Of a DNA stretch of 64,000 nt, positions 9,123 through 19,223 are shown one piece after another (within the stretch, counting starts at the first letter, position 1; every line of letters begins with the position of its first letter). The DNA comes from Qipengyuania sp. S6317L1. GTDB lineage: Bacteria; Pseudomonadota; Alphaproteobacteria; Sphingomonadales; Sphingomonadaceae. A program made the position numbers and the translations under genes. Below the pieces are notes generated by a model. That model saw only the letters and a list, made by a program, of their open reading frames with translations, had not been told where the DNA came from and ran no database searches. Where the stretch lies: the NCBI RefSeq assembly GCF_023015615.1, contig NZ_JALKAJ010000002.1:1-64000 (forward strand), written 5' to 3'.

Positions 9123-11951
9123 ATGAACAAAGAGACCGCCAGTTTCATCCCTGAAATGATCGATCAGGAAGGCCCCCAACCGGGCCCGTCCTGGGGCAAT
9201 CCCAAATGGATGAGCGAAGTCGCCGATGCGGGCGCCGATCTGACCGGCGCGATGGACCCGACGCAGATGCGTCTGGAGGTCGAAAAGGCGGTCAAATCCG
9301 CTTCAAAAGCAGCGGGCAAGCCAACCGACGAAGAGGCACTGCGTTACGCATCGGACCTGTCGAACAAGGCGATGACCCTTGTGCGGCTTTACCGCGTGCG
9401 CGGGCATCTTTCGGCAAATCTCGACCCGCTGGGCATCAGCCAGAAACGCGGCGATCCCGCCGACCTCACCCTCGCCTTCCATGGTCTTGACGGCAAGGAA
9501 AACGAAGAGGTCTATGTCGGCGATGTTCTTGGCATGGAGTGGACCACGATTGGCGCGCTCCATAAACGGCTACGCGAAGTGTACTGTGGCAATGTCGGCC
9601 TTGAATACATGCACATCGCCGACACCGAAGAACGCCGTTTTCTTCAGGACAAGTTCGAAAGCCCCGGCGATACGATCGAATTTACGCCAGAGGGTAAAAA
9701 GGCGATCCTCGCTGCTGTCCTTCGCGGCGAAGGTTACGAGGAATTTCTCGGCAAGAAATATGTCGGGACCAAGCGGTTCGGCCTTGATGGCGGCGAGAGC
9801 ATGATCCCGGCGCTTGAGGCCGTTATCAAGCACGGCGGCTCGGCTGGCGTTCGCGAAATCGTTTACGGCATGGCGCACCGCGGGCGTTTGAACGTCCTCG
9901 CCAATGTGATGGCCAAGCCATACAAGGTTATCTTCCACGAATTTTCCGGCGGCACCGCCAACCCCGAAGATGTGGGTGGTTCGGGCGATGTGAAATATCA
10001 CCTCGGAACCAGCACCGACCGCGAATTCGACGGCATTAGCGTGCACATGTCGCTCACGCCCAACCCCTCTCACCTCGAAACGGTGAACCCGGTGGTTCTG
10101 GGCAAGGTGCGCGCGCAGCAGGCGATCCGCGATGATCTGGCCTCGAAGAAAGAGGTCCTGCCCGTCCTCATCCACGGCGATGCGGCCTTTGCGGGTCAAG
10201 GCGTCGTGTGGGAAAGCCTCAGCCTGTCAGGCGTCAACGGCTATGACACGGGCGGCTGCATCCACTTCATCATCAACAACCAGATCGGCTTTACCACCTC
10301 GCCAAAGTTTGCGCGCAATTCGCCCTATCCAAGCGATGTTGCAAAAGGCGTGATGGCGCCGATCCTGCACGTCAACGGCGATGATCCCGAAGCGGTGACC
10401 TTCGCGTGCAAGCTGGCGATTGAATACCGTCAGACCTTCCACCGCGATGTGGTGATCGACATGTGGTGCTATCGCCGGTTTGGCCACAACGAGGGCGACG
10501 AGCCCAAGTTCACCCAGCCGTTGATGTATGACAAGATCAAGAACCACGCCAAGGTCAGCCGCGTTTACGAACAGCGCCTGATCGAAGAGGGCGTGATCGA
10601 CGAAGGCCACCGCGCGAGTGTTGCGCAGGAATTTGTCGACCTGCTCGAAGAAGAGTTCGAGGCGGCCAAGAGCTATTCGGCCAATCAGGCGGACTGGTTC
10701 GGCGGGCGTTGGACCGGCCTTAACAAGCCGGCCGATGACGAAACCGCGCGCCGCGGCATCGAAACCGCAATCGAGCGCAAGGCGTTTGACGCGCTGGGCC
10801 GCACTTTGACGAGCGTTCCCGATGATGTGAACATCCACAAGACGCTTGCCCGCGTGCTCAAGGCAAAATCGGAGATGTTCGAAAGCGGCGAAGGCTTTGA
10901 TTGGGCCACCGCAGAAGCGCTCGCCTTCGGCAGCCTCGTCATGGAAGGATATGGCGTTCGCCTGTCGGGTCAGGATTCAGGCCGCGGCACTTTCTCGCAA
11001 CGTCACGCGGTGTGGGTCGACCAGAAAACCGAAGACAAATACATCCCCCTCACCACCCTGCCCCACGGCAAGTTCGAGGTCTACGACAGCACGCTCTCCG
11101 AATACGGCGTGCTCGGCTTCGAATACGGCTTTGCCATGGCGGATCCGAAGTCTCTGGTGTTGTGGGAAGCGCAATTTGGCGACTTTGCCAACGGCGCGCA
11201 GATCATGATCGACCAGTATATCGCGGCGGGCGAGGCCAAATGGCTGCGCGCAAACGGGCTCGTGATGCTGCTGCCGCACGGTTACGAAGGTCAGGGGCCA
11301 GAACACTCCTCGGCTCGCCTTGAACGCTTCCTGCAATTGTGCGCGAGCGACAATATCCAGGTGTGCAACATCACCACGCCTGCCAACTACTTCCACGTGC
11401 TGCGCCGCCAGATGCTGCGTCCGTTCCGCAAGCCTCTCGTTATCATGACGCCTAAATCGCTTTTGCGTCACCCGATGGCGAAATCCTCGCGCGAGGAATT
11501 CCTCGGCGACTGGCAATTCAAGCGGATCAAGTCCGACCCTTCGATGGAGCCGGACAGCCCCGCCGATGAAAAGATCAAGCGCGTTGTCCTGTGTTCGGGC
11601 AAGGTCGCCTATGACCTGATCGAGAAGCGCGATGCAGAAGGCATCGACGACATCACGATCATCCGCATCGAACAGCTCTACCCCTTCCCGGGCGAGCCTT
11701 TGGGCCTGCGCCTTAGCCGGATGAAGAACCTCAAAGAGGTCATCTGGTGTCAGGAAGAGCCCAAGAACAACGGCGCGTGGTTCTTCGTTGAAAACCAGAT
11801 CGAAAAGGCGCTCGAACTGGGCGGCCATTTCGGAATGCGGCCTTTCTACGTCGGGCGCGCGGCATCGGCTTCGCCTGCCACGGGTCTTGCCAAACGCCAC
11901 GCTGAACAACAAGCCCGCCTTGTTGCCGAAGCTCTTGGTCTTGCTGAATAA
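9123..11951 (+). CDS. sucA: 2-oxoglutarate dehydrogenase E1 component
   Basis: 942 residues, the normal size. Typical segments are present: YGMAHRGRLNVLANVMAKPY, HGDAAFAGQGVV and the thiamine-diphosphate fold, then GYEGQGPEHSSARLERFLQL near the C-terminus. It decarboxylates 2-oxoglutarate and passes the succinyl group to the lipoyl domain of SucB. Start ATG has AGGA about 8 bases upstream. Order sucD-sucA-sucB-lpdA puts all three components of the complex in one operon. Confidence 0.97.
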   Translation: MNKETASFIPEMIDQEGPQPGPSWGNPKWMSEVADAGADLTGAMDPTQMRLEVEKAVKSASKAAGKPTDEEALRYASDLSNKAMTLVRLYRVRGHLSANLDPLGISQKRGDPADLTLAFHGLDGKENEEVYVGDVLGMEWTTIGALHKRLREVYCGNVGLEYMHIADTEERRFLQDKFESPGDTIEFTPEGKKAILAAVLRGEGYEEFLGKKYVGTKRFGLDGGESMIPALEAVIKHGGSAGVREIVYGMAHRGRLNVLANVMAKPYKVIFHEFSGGTANPEDVGGSGDVKYHLGTSTDREFDGISVHMSLTPNPSHLETVNPVVLGKVRAQQAIRDDLASKKEVLPVLIHGDAAFAGQGVVWESLSLSGVNGYDTGGCIHFIINNQIGFTTSPKFARNSPYPSDVAKGVMAPILHVNGDDPEAVTFACKLAIEYRQTFHRDVVIDMWCYRRFGHNEGDEPKFTQPLMYDKIKNHAKVSRVYEQRLIEEGVIDEGHRASVAQEFVDLLEEEFEAAKSYSANQADWFGGRWTGLNKPADDETARRGIETAIERKAFDALGRTLTSVPDDVNIHKTLARVLKAKSEMFESGEGFDWATAEALAFGSLVMEGYGVRLSGQDSGRGTFSQRHAVWVDQKTEDKYIPLTTLPHGKFEVYDSTLSEYGVLGFEYGFAMADPKSLVLWEAQFGDFANGAQIMIDQYIAAGEAKWLRANGLVMLLPHGYEGQGPEHSSARLERFLQLCASDNIQVCNITTPANYFHVLRRQMLRPFRKPLVIMTPKSLLRHPMAKSSREEFLGDWQFKRIKSDPSMEPDSPADEKIKRVVLCSGKVAYDLIEKRDAEGIDDITIIRIEQLYPFPGEPLGLRLSRMKNLKEVIWCQEEPKNNGAWFFVENQIEKALELGGHFGMRPFYVGRAASASPATGLAKRHAEQQARLVAEALGLAE

Positions 11952-11984
11952 TTTTACGCCGATTCAAATTTAGGATTACTCGAA

Positions 11985-13205
11985 ATGGCTACAGAAATCA
12001 CAGTCCCGGTTCTGGGTGAATCGGTCACAGAAGGCTCCATCGGGGAATGGCTGAAACAGCCGGGCGACGCGGTCGCCGTCGATGAAGCGATCTGCTCGCT
12101 TGAAACAGACAAGGTCGCGGTTGACGTGCCCTCGCCTGTTGCAGGCATCTTGAGCGAACACCGCGCAGCCGAAGGCGACACTGTCGAAGTCGGCGCTGTT
12201 CTCGCGATCGTCGAAGAGGGTGAAGGCGCTCCTGCGTCAAAGCCTGCTGCGGCCAAGGAAGACACACCTGCTCCGGCGGCATCTTCGGCAAACGCCGAGG
12301 GTTCCTCTGACGCATCGCAGACCTTGTCCCCGGCGGTCCGCCGCGCGGTTCTTGAGCACGGTGTCGATCCATCGACGATCAAGGGCACCGGCAAAGGCGG
12401 GCGCATCACCAAGGAAGATGTGCTCGAAGCGGCCAAGAACAAGGACAAAGGACCGGCTCCTGCGCCCGCAGCATCAGCAGCTCCAGCGCCAGCCGCAGCC
12501 GGCGAACGCCGCGAAGAACGCGTCAAGATGACCCGTATGCGCCAGACCATCGCCAAGCGTCTCAAAGGCGCTCAGGAAGAGGCGGCGCTGCTCACCACGT
12601 TCAACGATGTGGACATGAGCGCGGTCATCGAAGCGCGCACCAAATACAAGGATATGTTCGCCAAGAAGCACGACATCCGTCTGGGCTTCATGGGCTTTTT
12701 CGCGAAAGCTGCGTGCCTCGCATTGAAAGACGTGCCAAGCGTCAACGCCTATATCGAAGGCGATGAGATCGTCTATCACGACTATGTCGATATCTCGGTC
12801 GCCGTATCGGCTCCGAACGGCCTCGTGGTCCCTGTGATCCGCGATTGCCAGGACAAGGGCTTTGCCCGCATCGAGAAAGACATCGCTGACTTCGGCAAGC
12901 GCGCCAAGGACGGCACGCTCACCATGGCCGATATGACCGGCGGCACGTTCACCATCTCCAACGGCGGTGTGTTCGGATCGTTGATGTCGACCCCGATCAT
13001 CAACCCGCCGCAGTCCGCAGTGCTGGGTCTTCACCGCATTGAAGATCGCCCTGTTGCGATCAATGGCGAGGTCGTGATCCGTCCGATGATGTATATTGCG
13101 CTGAGCTATGACCACCGTCTGATCGACGGCCGCGAGGCTGTGACGGCGCTTAAGATCATCAAGGAAGCGATCGAAGATCCGACCCGGATGCTGATTGATC
13201 TGTAA
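11985..13205 (+). CDS. sucB: 2-oxoglutarate dehydrogenase E2, dihydrolipoyl succinyltransferase
   Basis: 406 residues in the usual order: an N-terminal lipoyl domain with ICSLETDKV (Lys43 is the lipoylation site), an Ala/Pro-rich linker, the E3-binding domain ([20 protein letters not shown]), a second linker, and the catalytic domain ending in [13 protein letters not shown] with the catalytic His. It sits 33 bases after sucA. The stop is almost contiguous with the start of the next gene, a methyltransferase. Confidence 0.97.
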   Translation: MATEITVPVLGESVTEGSIGEWLKQPGDAVAVDEAICSLETDKVAVDVPSPVAGILSEHRAAEGDTVEVGAVLAIVEEGEGAPASKPAAAKEDTPAPAASSANAEGSSDASQTLSPAVRRAVLEHGVDPSTIKGTGKGGRITKEDVLEAAKNKDKGPAPAPAASAAPAPAAAGERREERVKMTRMRQTIAKRLKGAQEEAALLTTFNDVDMSAVIEARTKYKDMFAKKHDIRLGFMGFFAKAACLALKDVPSVNAYIEGDEIVYHDYVDISVAVSAPNGLVVPVIRDCQDKGFARIEKDIADFGKRAKDGTLTMADMTGGTFTISNGGVFGSLMSTPIINPPQSAVLGLHRIEDRPVAINGEVVIRPMMYIALSYDHRLIDGREAVTALKIIKEAIEDPTRMLIDL

Positions 13206-13209
13206 GGCC

Positions 13210-13989
13210 ATGGGGACCATTGCCCCAACCGACCAAACAGGCTTCGACGCCGAATTCAACAGGCGCCGCTATAACCACTCGGTAACCCAAACCCTGCCCC
13301 AATTTTGGGCGCGGTTTGGGGGATTGCCAGATGTGGCGGGCAAGCACGTGCTCGACTTTGGCTGCGCGCGCGGGGGGATGGTGCACACCATGCTTGAGGC
13401 GGGAGCCAAAAGCGCGTGCGGGATCGACATCAACCCGGATTACATTGCCTTTGCCAAGGCCAAACATGCTGACCAATGGGGTGATAAAGCCCAATTCGTG
13501 TGCGGCGATATTCGCGAACAATCGCTTGAACCCGCCGATATCATAACCTCGTGCAATGTCATGGAACACGTGTTGGACCTGCGCGAAACGCTGGCCGCGC
13601 TGGTCAATCACGCCAAGCCCGGCGGCGATCTCTTCATCGGTTTTTCGCCCCTGTGGCACTCGCCCTTCGGGCATCACCGGCTGATCAAAACGCGCAGGCC
13701 ATGGGCGCATCTTGCGCGAGGCAACCGCGCCTTTCTCGACCGCCTCGTTGATGACGAAGGCAATTCGCCCGAGACGATCCAAGAGCTTGGCTTTAATGGC
13801 GCAACACCTGCCGACTTTCGCAGCAGCCTCAAAGGCCTACCGGTCGAGATTGTCTCGGCCCGCCGAAACGTCGCCACACACCCGCTCAAACAGATCGCGA
13901 TGAAGGCACTGCTCCTTCCTTCCGCGTTTTCAGCATTGGAAAAATACGTCACAATCGGCATTTACTGGCATCTGCGGCGCACAAAATGA
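13210..13989 (+). CDS. Class I SAM-dependent methyltransferase
   Basis: The segment HVLDFGCARGGMVHTML, followed by GIDINPDYI, is the SAM-binding motif I and acidic post-strand residue of class I methyltransferases; SCNVMEHVLD fits motif IV-like positions. The substrate cannot be told. I choose the ATG at 13210 (259 residues), with TAAGG overlapping the sucB stop; the frame is open from 13195 inside sucB. It lies between sucB and lpdA, so it is probably cotranscribed with the complex genes, an unusual place for a methyltransferase. It could act on a small molecule or a sugar lipid. Confidence 0.85.
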   Translation: MGTIAPTDQTGFDAEFNRRRYNHSVTQTLPQFWARFGGLPDVAGKHVLDFGCARGGMVHTMLEAGAKSACGIDINPDYIAFAKAKHADQWGDKAQFVCGDIREQSLEPADIITSCNVMEHVLDLRETLAALVNHAKPGGDLFIGFSPLWHSPFGHHRLIKTRRPWAHLARGNRAFLDRLVDDEGNSPETIQELGFNGATPADFRSSLKGLPVEIVSARRNVATHPLKQIAMKALLLPSAFSALEKYVTIGIYWHLRRTK

Positions 13990-14104
13990 CAACTTCTTCG
14001 CCAAAAACAGCAATGGCGAAACCGGATCAAAGTGCCTAGATACCAAAGAGATTCAAATTCACGCTATCACATCTTTAGCCAAACGAACGGGATCAAGACG
14101 AACC

Positions 14105-15523
14105 ATGGCTGACACTTCATACGACTACGATTGCCTTGTTATCGGCGCTGGCCCAGGCGGCTATGTCGCTGCCATTCGCGCGGCGCAATTGGGCCTCAAG
14201 ACGGCCTGCGTGGAAAGCCGCGAGACGCTGGGCGGAACCTGCCTCAACGTGGGCTGTATCCCGTCAAAGGCGCTGCTTCATGCCTCCGAACTGTTTGAAG
14301 AGGCCGAGGGCGGTCACTTTGCAACCTGGGGCATTGATGCCAAGGCAACGTTCGACCTGTCGAAAATGATGGCCGAAAAGCGCAATGCCGTGGGCGATCT
14401 TACCGGCGGCATCGAGTTCCTGTTCAAAAAGAACAAGGTCACATGGCTTAAAGGTCTCGGCTCTTTCGTCGATGCGCATAGTGTCAAAGTGGGTGATGAG
14501 ACCGTCACCGCGAAAGACATCGTGATCGCAACGGGTTCTTCCGTCACGCCTCTCCCCGGTGTCGAGGTCGATAACGCAGCCGGTCGCATCGTTGACAGCA
14601 CCGGCGCGCTTGAGCTTTCCGAAGTGCCAGAGCACCTTGTCGTCATCGGCGGCGGTGTCATCGGCCTTGAGCTTGGCTCGGTCTGGCGTCGCCTTGGCGC
14701 GAAGGTCACCGTGGTTGAATTCCTGCCGCAGATCCTCCCCGGCATGGACGAGGAAGTGCGCAAGGAAGCGAACAAGATCTTCAAGAAACAGGGCCTCAAC
14801 TGGATGCTTGGCCACAAGGTCACGGGTGCGCAGGTGAAGGGCAAGACAGTCAATCTCACCATCGAGAAAGCCGAAGGCGGGGATGAGCAGACTGTGGAGG
14901 CAAGCCATGTGCTCGTCTCCATTGGCCGTCGTCCCAACACCGATGGCCTTGCGCTCGACAAGGCCGGCCTTGAGGTGAACAATCGCGGCCAGATCGAAAT
15001 CGATCACGATTTCAGCACCAGCGTTGATGGCATCTGGGCGATTGGCGATGTGGTCCCCGGCCCGATGCTCGCCCACAAGGCCGAGGATGAAGGCGTTGCC
15101 GTGGCTGAAAATATCGCTGGCGAAACCGGCATTGTGAACCACGATGTAATCCCGAACGTGGTCTATACCACGCCGGAAATCGCAGGCGTTGGCCTAACCA
15201 CCGAACAGGCGATTGAGGCAGCGGGCGGCGACAAGTCCAAGGTCAAGGTCGGCAAATTCCCGATGATGGCGAACAGCCGCGCCAAGGCAAACCGCGACAC
15301 CGACGGCTTTGTGAAAGTCATTGCGGATGCGGAAACCGACCGCGTTCTGGGCGTTTGGATGATCAACAGCCTTGCGGGCACGATGATCGCACAGGCCGCG
15401 CAAGCGATGGAATTTGGCGCAACGTCCGAAGACATCGCCTACACCTGCCACGCGCACCCCACCCACGCCGAGGCGTTTAAGGAAGCCGCGATGGCGGTTC
15501 AGGGCAAGCCTATCCATATGTGA
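14105..15523 (+). CDS. lpdA: Dihydrolipoyl dehydrogenase (E3)
   Basis: 472 residues. FAD-binding GAGPGGYVAAIRAAQLG is followed by the redox disulfide motif GGTCLNVGCIPSKALL. The NAD-binding GGGVIGLELGSVW comes in the middle and CHAHPTHAEAF, with the catalytic His-Glu pair, near the end. It reoxidises the dihydrolipoyl arm of SucB and probably also serves the pyruvate complex. The gap before it (115 bases) contains a short TTCGCCA/TGGCGAA hairpin. Its stop overlaps the start of the next gene as TGATG. Confidence 0.97.
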   Translation: MADTSYDYDCLVIGAGPGGYVAAIRAAQLGLKTACVESRETLGGTCLNVGCIPSKALLHASELFEEAEGGHFATWGIDAKATFDLSKMMAEKRNAVGDLTGGIEFLFKKNKVTWLKGLGSFVDAHSVKVGDETVTAKDIVIATGSSVTPLPGVEVDNAAGRIVDSTGALELSEVPEHLVVIGGGVIGLELGSVWRRLGAKVTVVEFLPQILPGMDEEVRKEANKIFKKQGLNWMLGHKVTGAQVKGKTVNLTIEKAEGGDEQTVEASHVLVSIGRRPNTDGLALDKAGLEVNNRGQIEIDHDFSTSVDGIWAIGDVVPGPMLAHKAEDEGVAVAENIAGETGIVNHDVIPNVVYTTPEIAGVGLTTEQAIEAAGGDKSKVKVGKFPMMANSRAKANRDTDGFVKVIADAETDRVLGVWMINSLAGTMIAQAAQAMEFGATSEDIAYTCHAHPTHAEAFKEAAMAVQGKPIHM

Positions 15524-16359
15524 TGGCACGCGATGGGGCGAGCTCTGGCGGGATGTCGTGGCTAAGGCTGCGCATTGCCGCGATGCTCGCCCTTGGCGTG
15601 CCCACCTTGTCGGGGCTGGTCTTCCTCGCGCTATTTGGCGCACCGCAAAACTATATGATTGTGAACGCGGCGGCCCTTGCAGCAGGGTTCGCCGCGATTG
15701 CTTTTGTCCCGGTGCCGCGTGCGCCATACATACGCCGCGCGGTTGTGTTGGCGCTTCTTATACTGCTCGCTGCGCCCTTGATCCTCGGGCCGGATGTCAA
15801 CGGGGTCCAGCGGTGGGTCGCTGCCGGCGGGCTATCGCTGCACGTGGGTTCGCTGACGATCCCGCTGATCGCGTGCCTTGCCGCGCGTGATCGCCCCTTT
15901 GCCGCGCCCGTCCTGCTCGCTGCGATCTTTCTCTCCCTCTTGCAGCCCGATGCAGCCTCGTCCTTCGCGCTCATGCTGGCGAGCGTGGGGCTGTATTTTG
16001 CATGGCTCGACTGGAAGCTGGGCGTGACCGCGATTGCAGGCTTTGCAGCCGGTCTTTCAGCCGCCGTGCGCGGCCGACTGCCGCCCCAGCCTTTCGTCGA
16101 GGGGCTCATCGCCGATCTTATCGTGGTCGCTCCATGGCTTGCCCTCTGGCTCATATCGAGCCTGTTGATCGCATTTCTCCTGATCCTCAAAGCCCTGCCC
16201 CGCCCGCCTGCGGAACGGTTTGCTCTGGCAGGGGCGCTGGCGGGGTTCTCCCTCACCGGGCTTATGGCGAGCTATCCATTCGTGCTTGTCGCGTATGGGG
16301 CGGCGCCGATCCTCGGGTTTGGACTTGCGCTCGGGGGAGCAGCGCGAAAACCGGGCTGA
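15523..16359 (+). CDS. Small polytopic membrane protein resembling a shortened SEDS (FtsW/RodA-like) protein
   Basis: 278 very hydrophobic residues, about 7-8 predicted membrane segments. Three stretches line up by eye with SEDS proteins in the right order: VNGVQRWVAAGGLSLHVGSL (compare FtsW NGARRW...QPSE), LLQPDAASSFALML (compare QPDxGT), and near the C-terminus YPFVLVAYGAAPILGFGL (compare PLPFxSYGGSS). Key positions are changed and the large extracytoplasmic loop of real SEDS polymerases seems missing, so activity is doubtful. The ATG overlaps the lpdA stop (TGATG), suggesting translational coupling. SEDS kinship is inference; plain hypothetical membrane protein is the safe call. Confidence 0.65.
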   Translation: MARDGASSGGMSWLRLRIAAMLALGVPTLSGLVFLALFGAPQNYMIVNAAALAAGFAAIAFVPVPRAPYIRRAVVLALLILLAAPLILGPDVNGVQRWVAAGGLSLHVGSLTIPLIACLAARDRPFAAPVLLAAIFLSLLQPDAASSFALMLASVGLYFAWLDWKLGVTAIAGFAAGLSAAVRGRLPPQPFVEGLIADLIVVAPWLALWLISSLLIAFLLILKALPRPPAERFALAGALAGFSLTGLMASYPFVLVAYGAAPILGFGLALGGAARKPG

Positions 16360-16425
16360 GTCCACTTCTTTGTGGACCGTTGATGGGTTAGACCCCTTCG
16401 CCAGGAGAGGGAGAGAACACACAAA

Positions 16426-17784
16426 ATGGTATATCCGAAACTGACCGATAAGCCCGGCGCGCTTGAAACAGCGGCGGCTATTCGCAGCGGGCAACTGTCT
16501 GTGGCCGAGGCCGTGGATGCGGCAATTACGCGCATCGAGCAGCTCGACGCAGAGATCGACGCGCTTGCCGTGCCCGATTTCGAACGCGCAGCCGAGACAG
16601 CCAAGGCGATGCATCAAGCCGGCCCCAAGGGTGACCAGCCGCTGTTCGGTGTGCCGATGACGGTCAAGGAAAGCTTCGATGTGGCGGGCCTGCAAAGCTG
16701 TTGGGGGCACAAGGAACACACCGATTACATCGCGCCCAGGGACAGCGAGCTTGTCGCGCGTATGAAAGCGGCCGGAGCCGTCATCGTGGGCAAGACCAAT
16801 GTGCCGGTCGATCTCACCGACTGGCAGAGCTTCAACCCGGTCTATGGTCGCACAAACAACCCTCATGACACGGGCCGCTCGCCGGGTGGTTCATCGGGAG
16901 GAAGCGCGGCGGCGGTTGCCTCTGGCATGGTGCCGATGGAATTTGGCACCGATATTGGCGGATCGGTCCGCGTTCCTGCGCATTTTTGCGGTGTATGGGC
17001 GCATAAGCCCACTTGGGGGATCATCTCCAAAGCCGGGCACGATCACCCGCAAATGGCAAAGCAAGACGGCTTCATCGCTGCCCACGACGGCATCCTTTCA
17101 GTGGCCGGTCCGCTCGCACGCAATCCGCAGGATCTGGCTGCAATGATGCAGGTGACGAGCCGATACCCGCTGACGCGGCGATCCAGGCCCCTAAAGGATT
17201 GCCGCATCCTTGCTGTCACAGACTATCCCGGTGCACCCGTCGACCAAAGCGTTGCCGAACCCACCGAGGCCGCGATCGAGGCGCTTGGGAAGGCGGGCGT
17301 CACCGTGGACCGGAAGAGCGACCTTCTGCCCGATCTGAAAAAGCAGTTCGACGATTACATGATGATGCTCAATGTGGCGATGGCCAGAGGCGCGCCTTCG
17401 CCAAGCGGCAGGCGGGCAAGTGCCACCGACTGGTTCGACCTGCTCGATGCGCAAAGCGCCAATCAGGCGCAGTGGGCCGCCCTGTTCGAGACTTATGACT
17501 TTGTCATTGCGCCCCCTGCCCCCGTGCTCGCCATTGAGCACAGCGACAAACGCGCGTTCGACCAGCCGATGCGGATCAATGGCGAAGAGGTGCCCGGCGC
17601 ATCCGGCCTTGCATGGGCAGGGATCGCGACCTTCCCGCACTTGCCCTCAAGCGTGCTGCCCATTGGCTCTGGCACACACCAAGGGGCCGAGCTTCCATGC
17701 GGGATGCAGATCATGGGGCCTTTGATGAGCGACCTTGATTGTATCGCGGCAGCGCAGGCCATCGGGAATATCTTGCACAGCTAG
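16426..17784 (+). CDS. Amidase (amidase signature family)
   Basis: 452 residues with the Ser-cisSer-Lys catalytic arrangement: Lys in PMTVKESFD, the glycine/serine motif SPGGSSGGSAAAVASG, and the nucleophile Ser in GTDIGGSVRVPA. The family hydrolyses amides and includes GatA-type transamidases. No gatB or gatC is next to it, so a free-standing amidase is more likely. The start has AGGAGAGGG upstream at good spacing. A short GTCCAC/GTGGAC hairpin lies in the preceding spacer. Substrate unknown. Confidence 0.9.
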   Translation: MVYPKLTDKPGALETAAAIRSGQLSVAEAVDAAITRIEQLDAEIDALAVPDFERAAETAKAMHQAGPKGDQPLFGVPMTVKESFDVAGLQSCWGHKEHTDYIAPRDSELVARMKAAGAVIVGKTNVPVDLTDWQSFNPVYGRTNNPHDTGRSPGGSSGGSAAAVASGMVPMEFGTDIGGSVRVPAHFCGVWAHKPTWGIISKAGHDHPQMAKQDGFIAAHDGILSVAGPLARNPQDLAAMMQVTSRYPLTRRSRPLKDCRILAVTDYPGAPVDQSVAEPTEAAIEALGKAGVTVDRKSDLLPDLKKQFDDYMMMLNVAMARGAPSPSGRRASATDWFDLLDAQSANQAQWAALFETYDFVIAPPAPVLAIEHSDKRAFDQPMRINGEEVPGASGLAWAGIATFPHLPSSVLPIGSGTHQGAELPCGMQIMGPLMSDLDCIAAAQAIGNILHS

Positions 17785-17808
17785 CGCGCCCGCGCCATGG
17801 GGCCGCCT

Positions 17809-18504
17809 ATGGCTAAGAATTCAAATATGCCGCTCCTTGCCAAATGGCACGTCTGGCTTGGCTGGCTTGTCGGTGTTCCCATCGTCATGTGGCTTGCCAG
17901 CGGGCTGTTCATGACGATCAAACCCATCGAGGAGGTGCGCGGTGAACACCTGCGCGTGGGCGTAGAAGAGGCACCCCTCGTAATCGAGGGCAGCGCGTTT
18001 GCGACCAGTGATGCAGGGCTCAAAGATATGCGCCTAGTCATGCAGGAAGGCCGCGCGGTGGCGCTGCTCACCACGCTTGACGGCACGGTCACGCGCATCG
18101 ACTACGCCAGCGGCGAACCCATCGCAGCCGTAACCGCCGACACAGCGCGCGCCATTGTCGCAGATCGCATCATCGGCGGGGATAAGGTCAAATCGGTGCG
18201 CTTTTTCGAGGCAGACGAAGTGCCCTTCGATTTTCGCCGCCCGCGCCCCGTCTGGCAAGTCACGCTTGAAGATGCGACCCATATCTACGTCGGGCGCGAC
18301 ACCGGAGAGATCGAAGCGGTGCGCACGCAGTGGTGGCGCTGGTTCGATTTCATGTGGGGCCTTCACATTATGGACCTGTCCGAGCGCGAGGCGACAAGCC
18401 ACCCGATCCTGATCCTGTTTGCCGGCCTCTCGCTTACCGGAGCCACGCTTGGCTGCATCCTCATGTTTCGTCGCCGCAAATCGCGAAACAAGGCGTTCAG
18501 CTAA
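17809..18504 (+). CDS. PepSY-domain membrane protein
   Basis: One membrane segment near the N-terminus (WLGWLVGVPIVMWLASGLFM), an extracytoplasmic PepSY-like region with the VTLEDATHIYVGRDTGEIEAVR repeat-style strand pair, then WRWFDFMWGLHIMDL and a second membrane segment followed by a basic tail. PepSY-associated TM proteins occur in reductases and iron or siderophore-related systems, but no partner is adjacent here. ATGs at 17797 and 17809 are both possible. The stop overlaps the next start (TAATG). Confidence 0.8.
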   Translation: MAKNSNMPLLAKWHVWLGWLVGVPIVMWLASGLFMTIKPIEEVRGEHLRVGVEEAPLVIEGSAFATSDAGLKDMRLVMQEGRAVALLTTLDGTVTRIDYASGEPIAAVTADTARAIVADRIIGGDKVKSVRFFEADEVPFDFRRPRPVWQVTLEDATHIYVGRDTGEIEAVRTQWWRWFDFMWGLHIMDLSEREATSHPILILFAGLSLTGATLGCILMFRRRKSRNKAFS

Positions 18505-19211
18505 TGGATGAAACCGTCCTCACCCCGATCCTCGACTGGCTCGATTTTGCGGGAATTGCGGTCTTTGCGCTGTCCGGCGCGCTGGTCGCAGCGCGTGAGC
18601 GGCAGACATTTGTCACCATGGGCTTTTTCGCGCTGGTCACAGGGGTTGGCGGGGGAACCGTACGCGACCTTTTGATCGATGCGCCGGTCTTCTGGATGCA
18701 GGACCCGTATGTGGCGGCGGTGTGTCTTGGCACCGCGCTCATCGTGTGGTTCACGCCGGTCAGATGGTGGGACGGGAAGCTGCTCGACTACGCCGATGCG
18801 CTGGGACTTGCGGCCTATGCCGTGCTCGGCAGTGCAAAGGCGCTTGCCTATGGTATTCCGCCCGTTCCCGCTGCTCTTATGGGTGTGATCACGGGCTGTG
18901 TCGGCGGCGTCATTCGCGATGTGGTCGCTGGCCGCCCCTCGATCATCATGCAGCCAGAGCTTTACGTGACCGCCGCCGCGCTTAGTTCCGTGATGACGGT
19001 CGCCGCCATGCTCCTGCCGGTTGGCGTAAGCAATTGGGCGATCTGGATTGCAGCCTTCGTTGCGGGCTTCACCTTGCGCGCAGCAGCCATTCGATTTGAA
19101 TGGGGTCTGCCCAGTTACGGCAAATCCGAAGTGGAAGAAGGCCAAAGAGAAAGGGGCCAAAAAGAAAGGGGAGAGCAAGCGCCCTCCCCCAACTCATCCG
19201 TAAAGGATTAA
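18504..19211 (+). CDS. TRIC-type cation channel family protein (UPF0126, YicG/YadS-like)
   Basis: The protein shows the internal duplication of the family: GVGGGTVRDLLID in the first half and GCVGGVIRDVVAG in the second, each on a membrane helix, about seven helices in all. Bacterial members form trimeric cation channels or are of unknown transport role. The C-terminal 30 residues are a charged, Glu/Arg/Gln-rich low-complexity tail. The ATG overlaps the stop of the PepSY gene by one base, so the two are coupled. Convergent with the next gene, 12 bases away. Confidence 0.88.
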   Translation: MDETVLTPILDWLDFAGIAVFALSGALVAARERQTFVTMGFFALVTGVGGGTVRDLLIDAPVFWMQDPYVAAVCLGTALIVWFTPVRWWDGKLLDYADALGLAAYAVLGSAKALAYGIPPVPAALMGVITGCVGGVIRDVVAGRPSIIMQPELYVTAAALSSVMTVAAMLLPVGVSNWAIWIAAFVAGFTLRAAAIRFEWGLPSYGKSEVEEGQRERGQKERGEQAPSPNSSVKD

Positions 19212-19223
19212 ATTTGCACGCGA

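Noticed and set aside
10977..11912. Minus-strand frame opposite sucA
   Set aside because: Shadow of a conserved enzyme gene.
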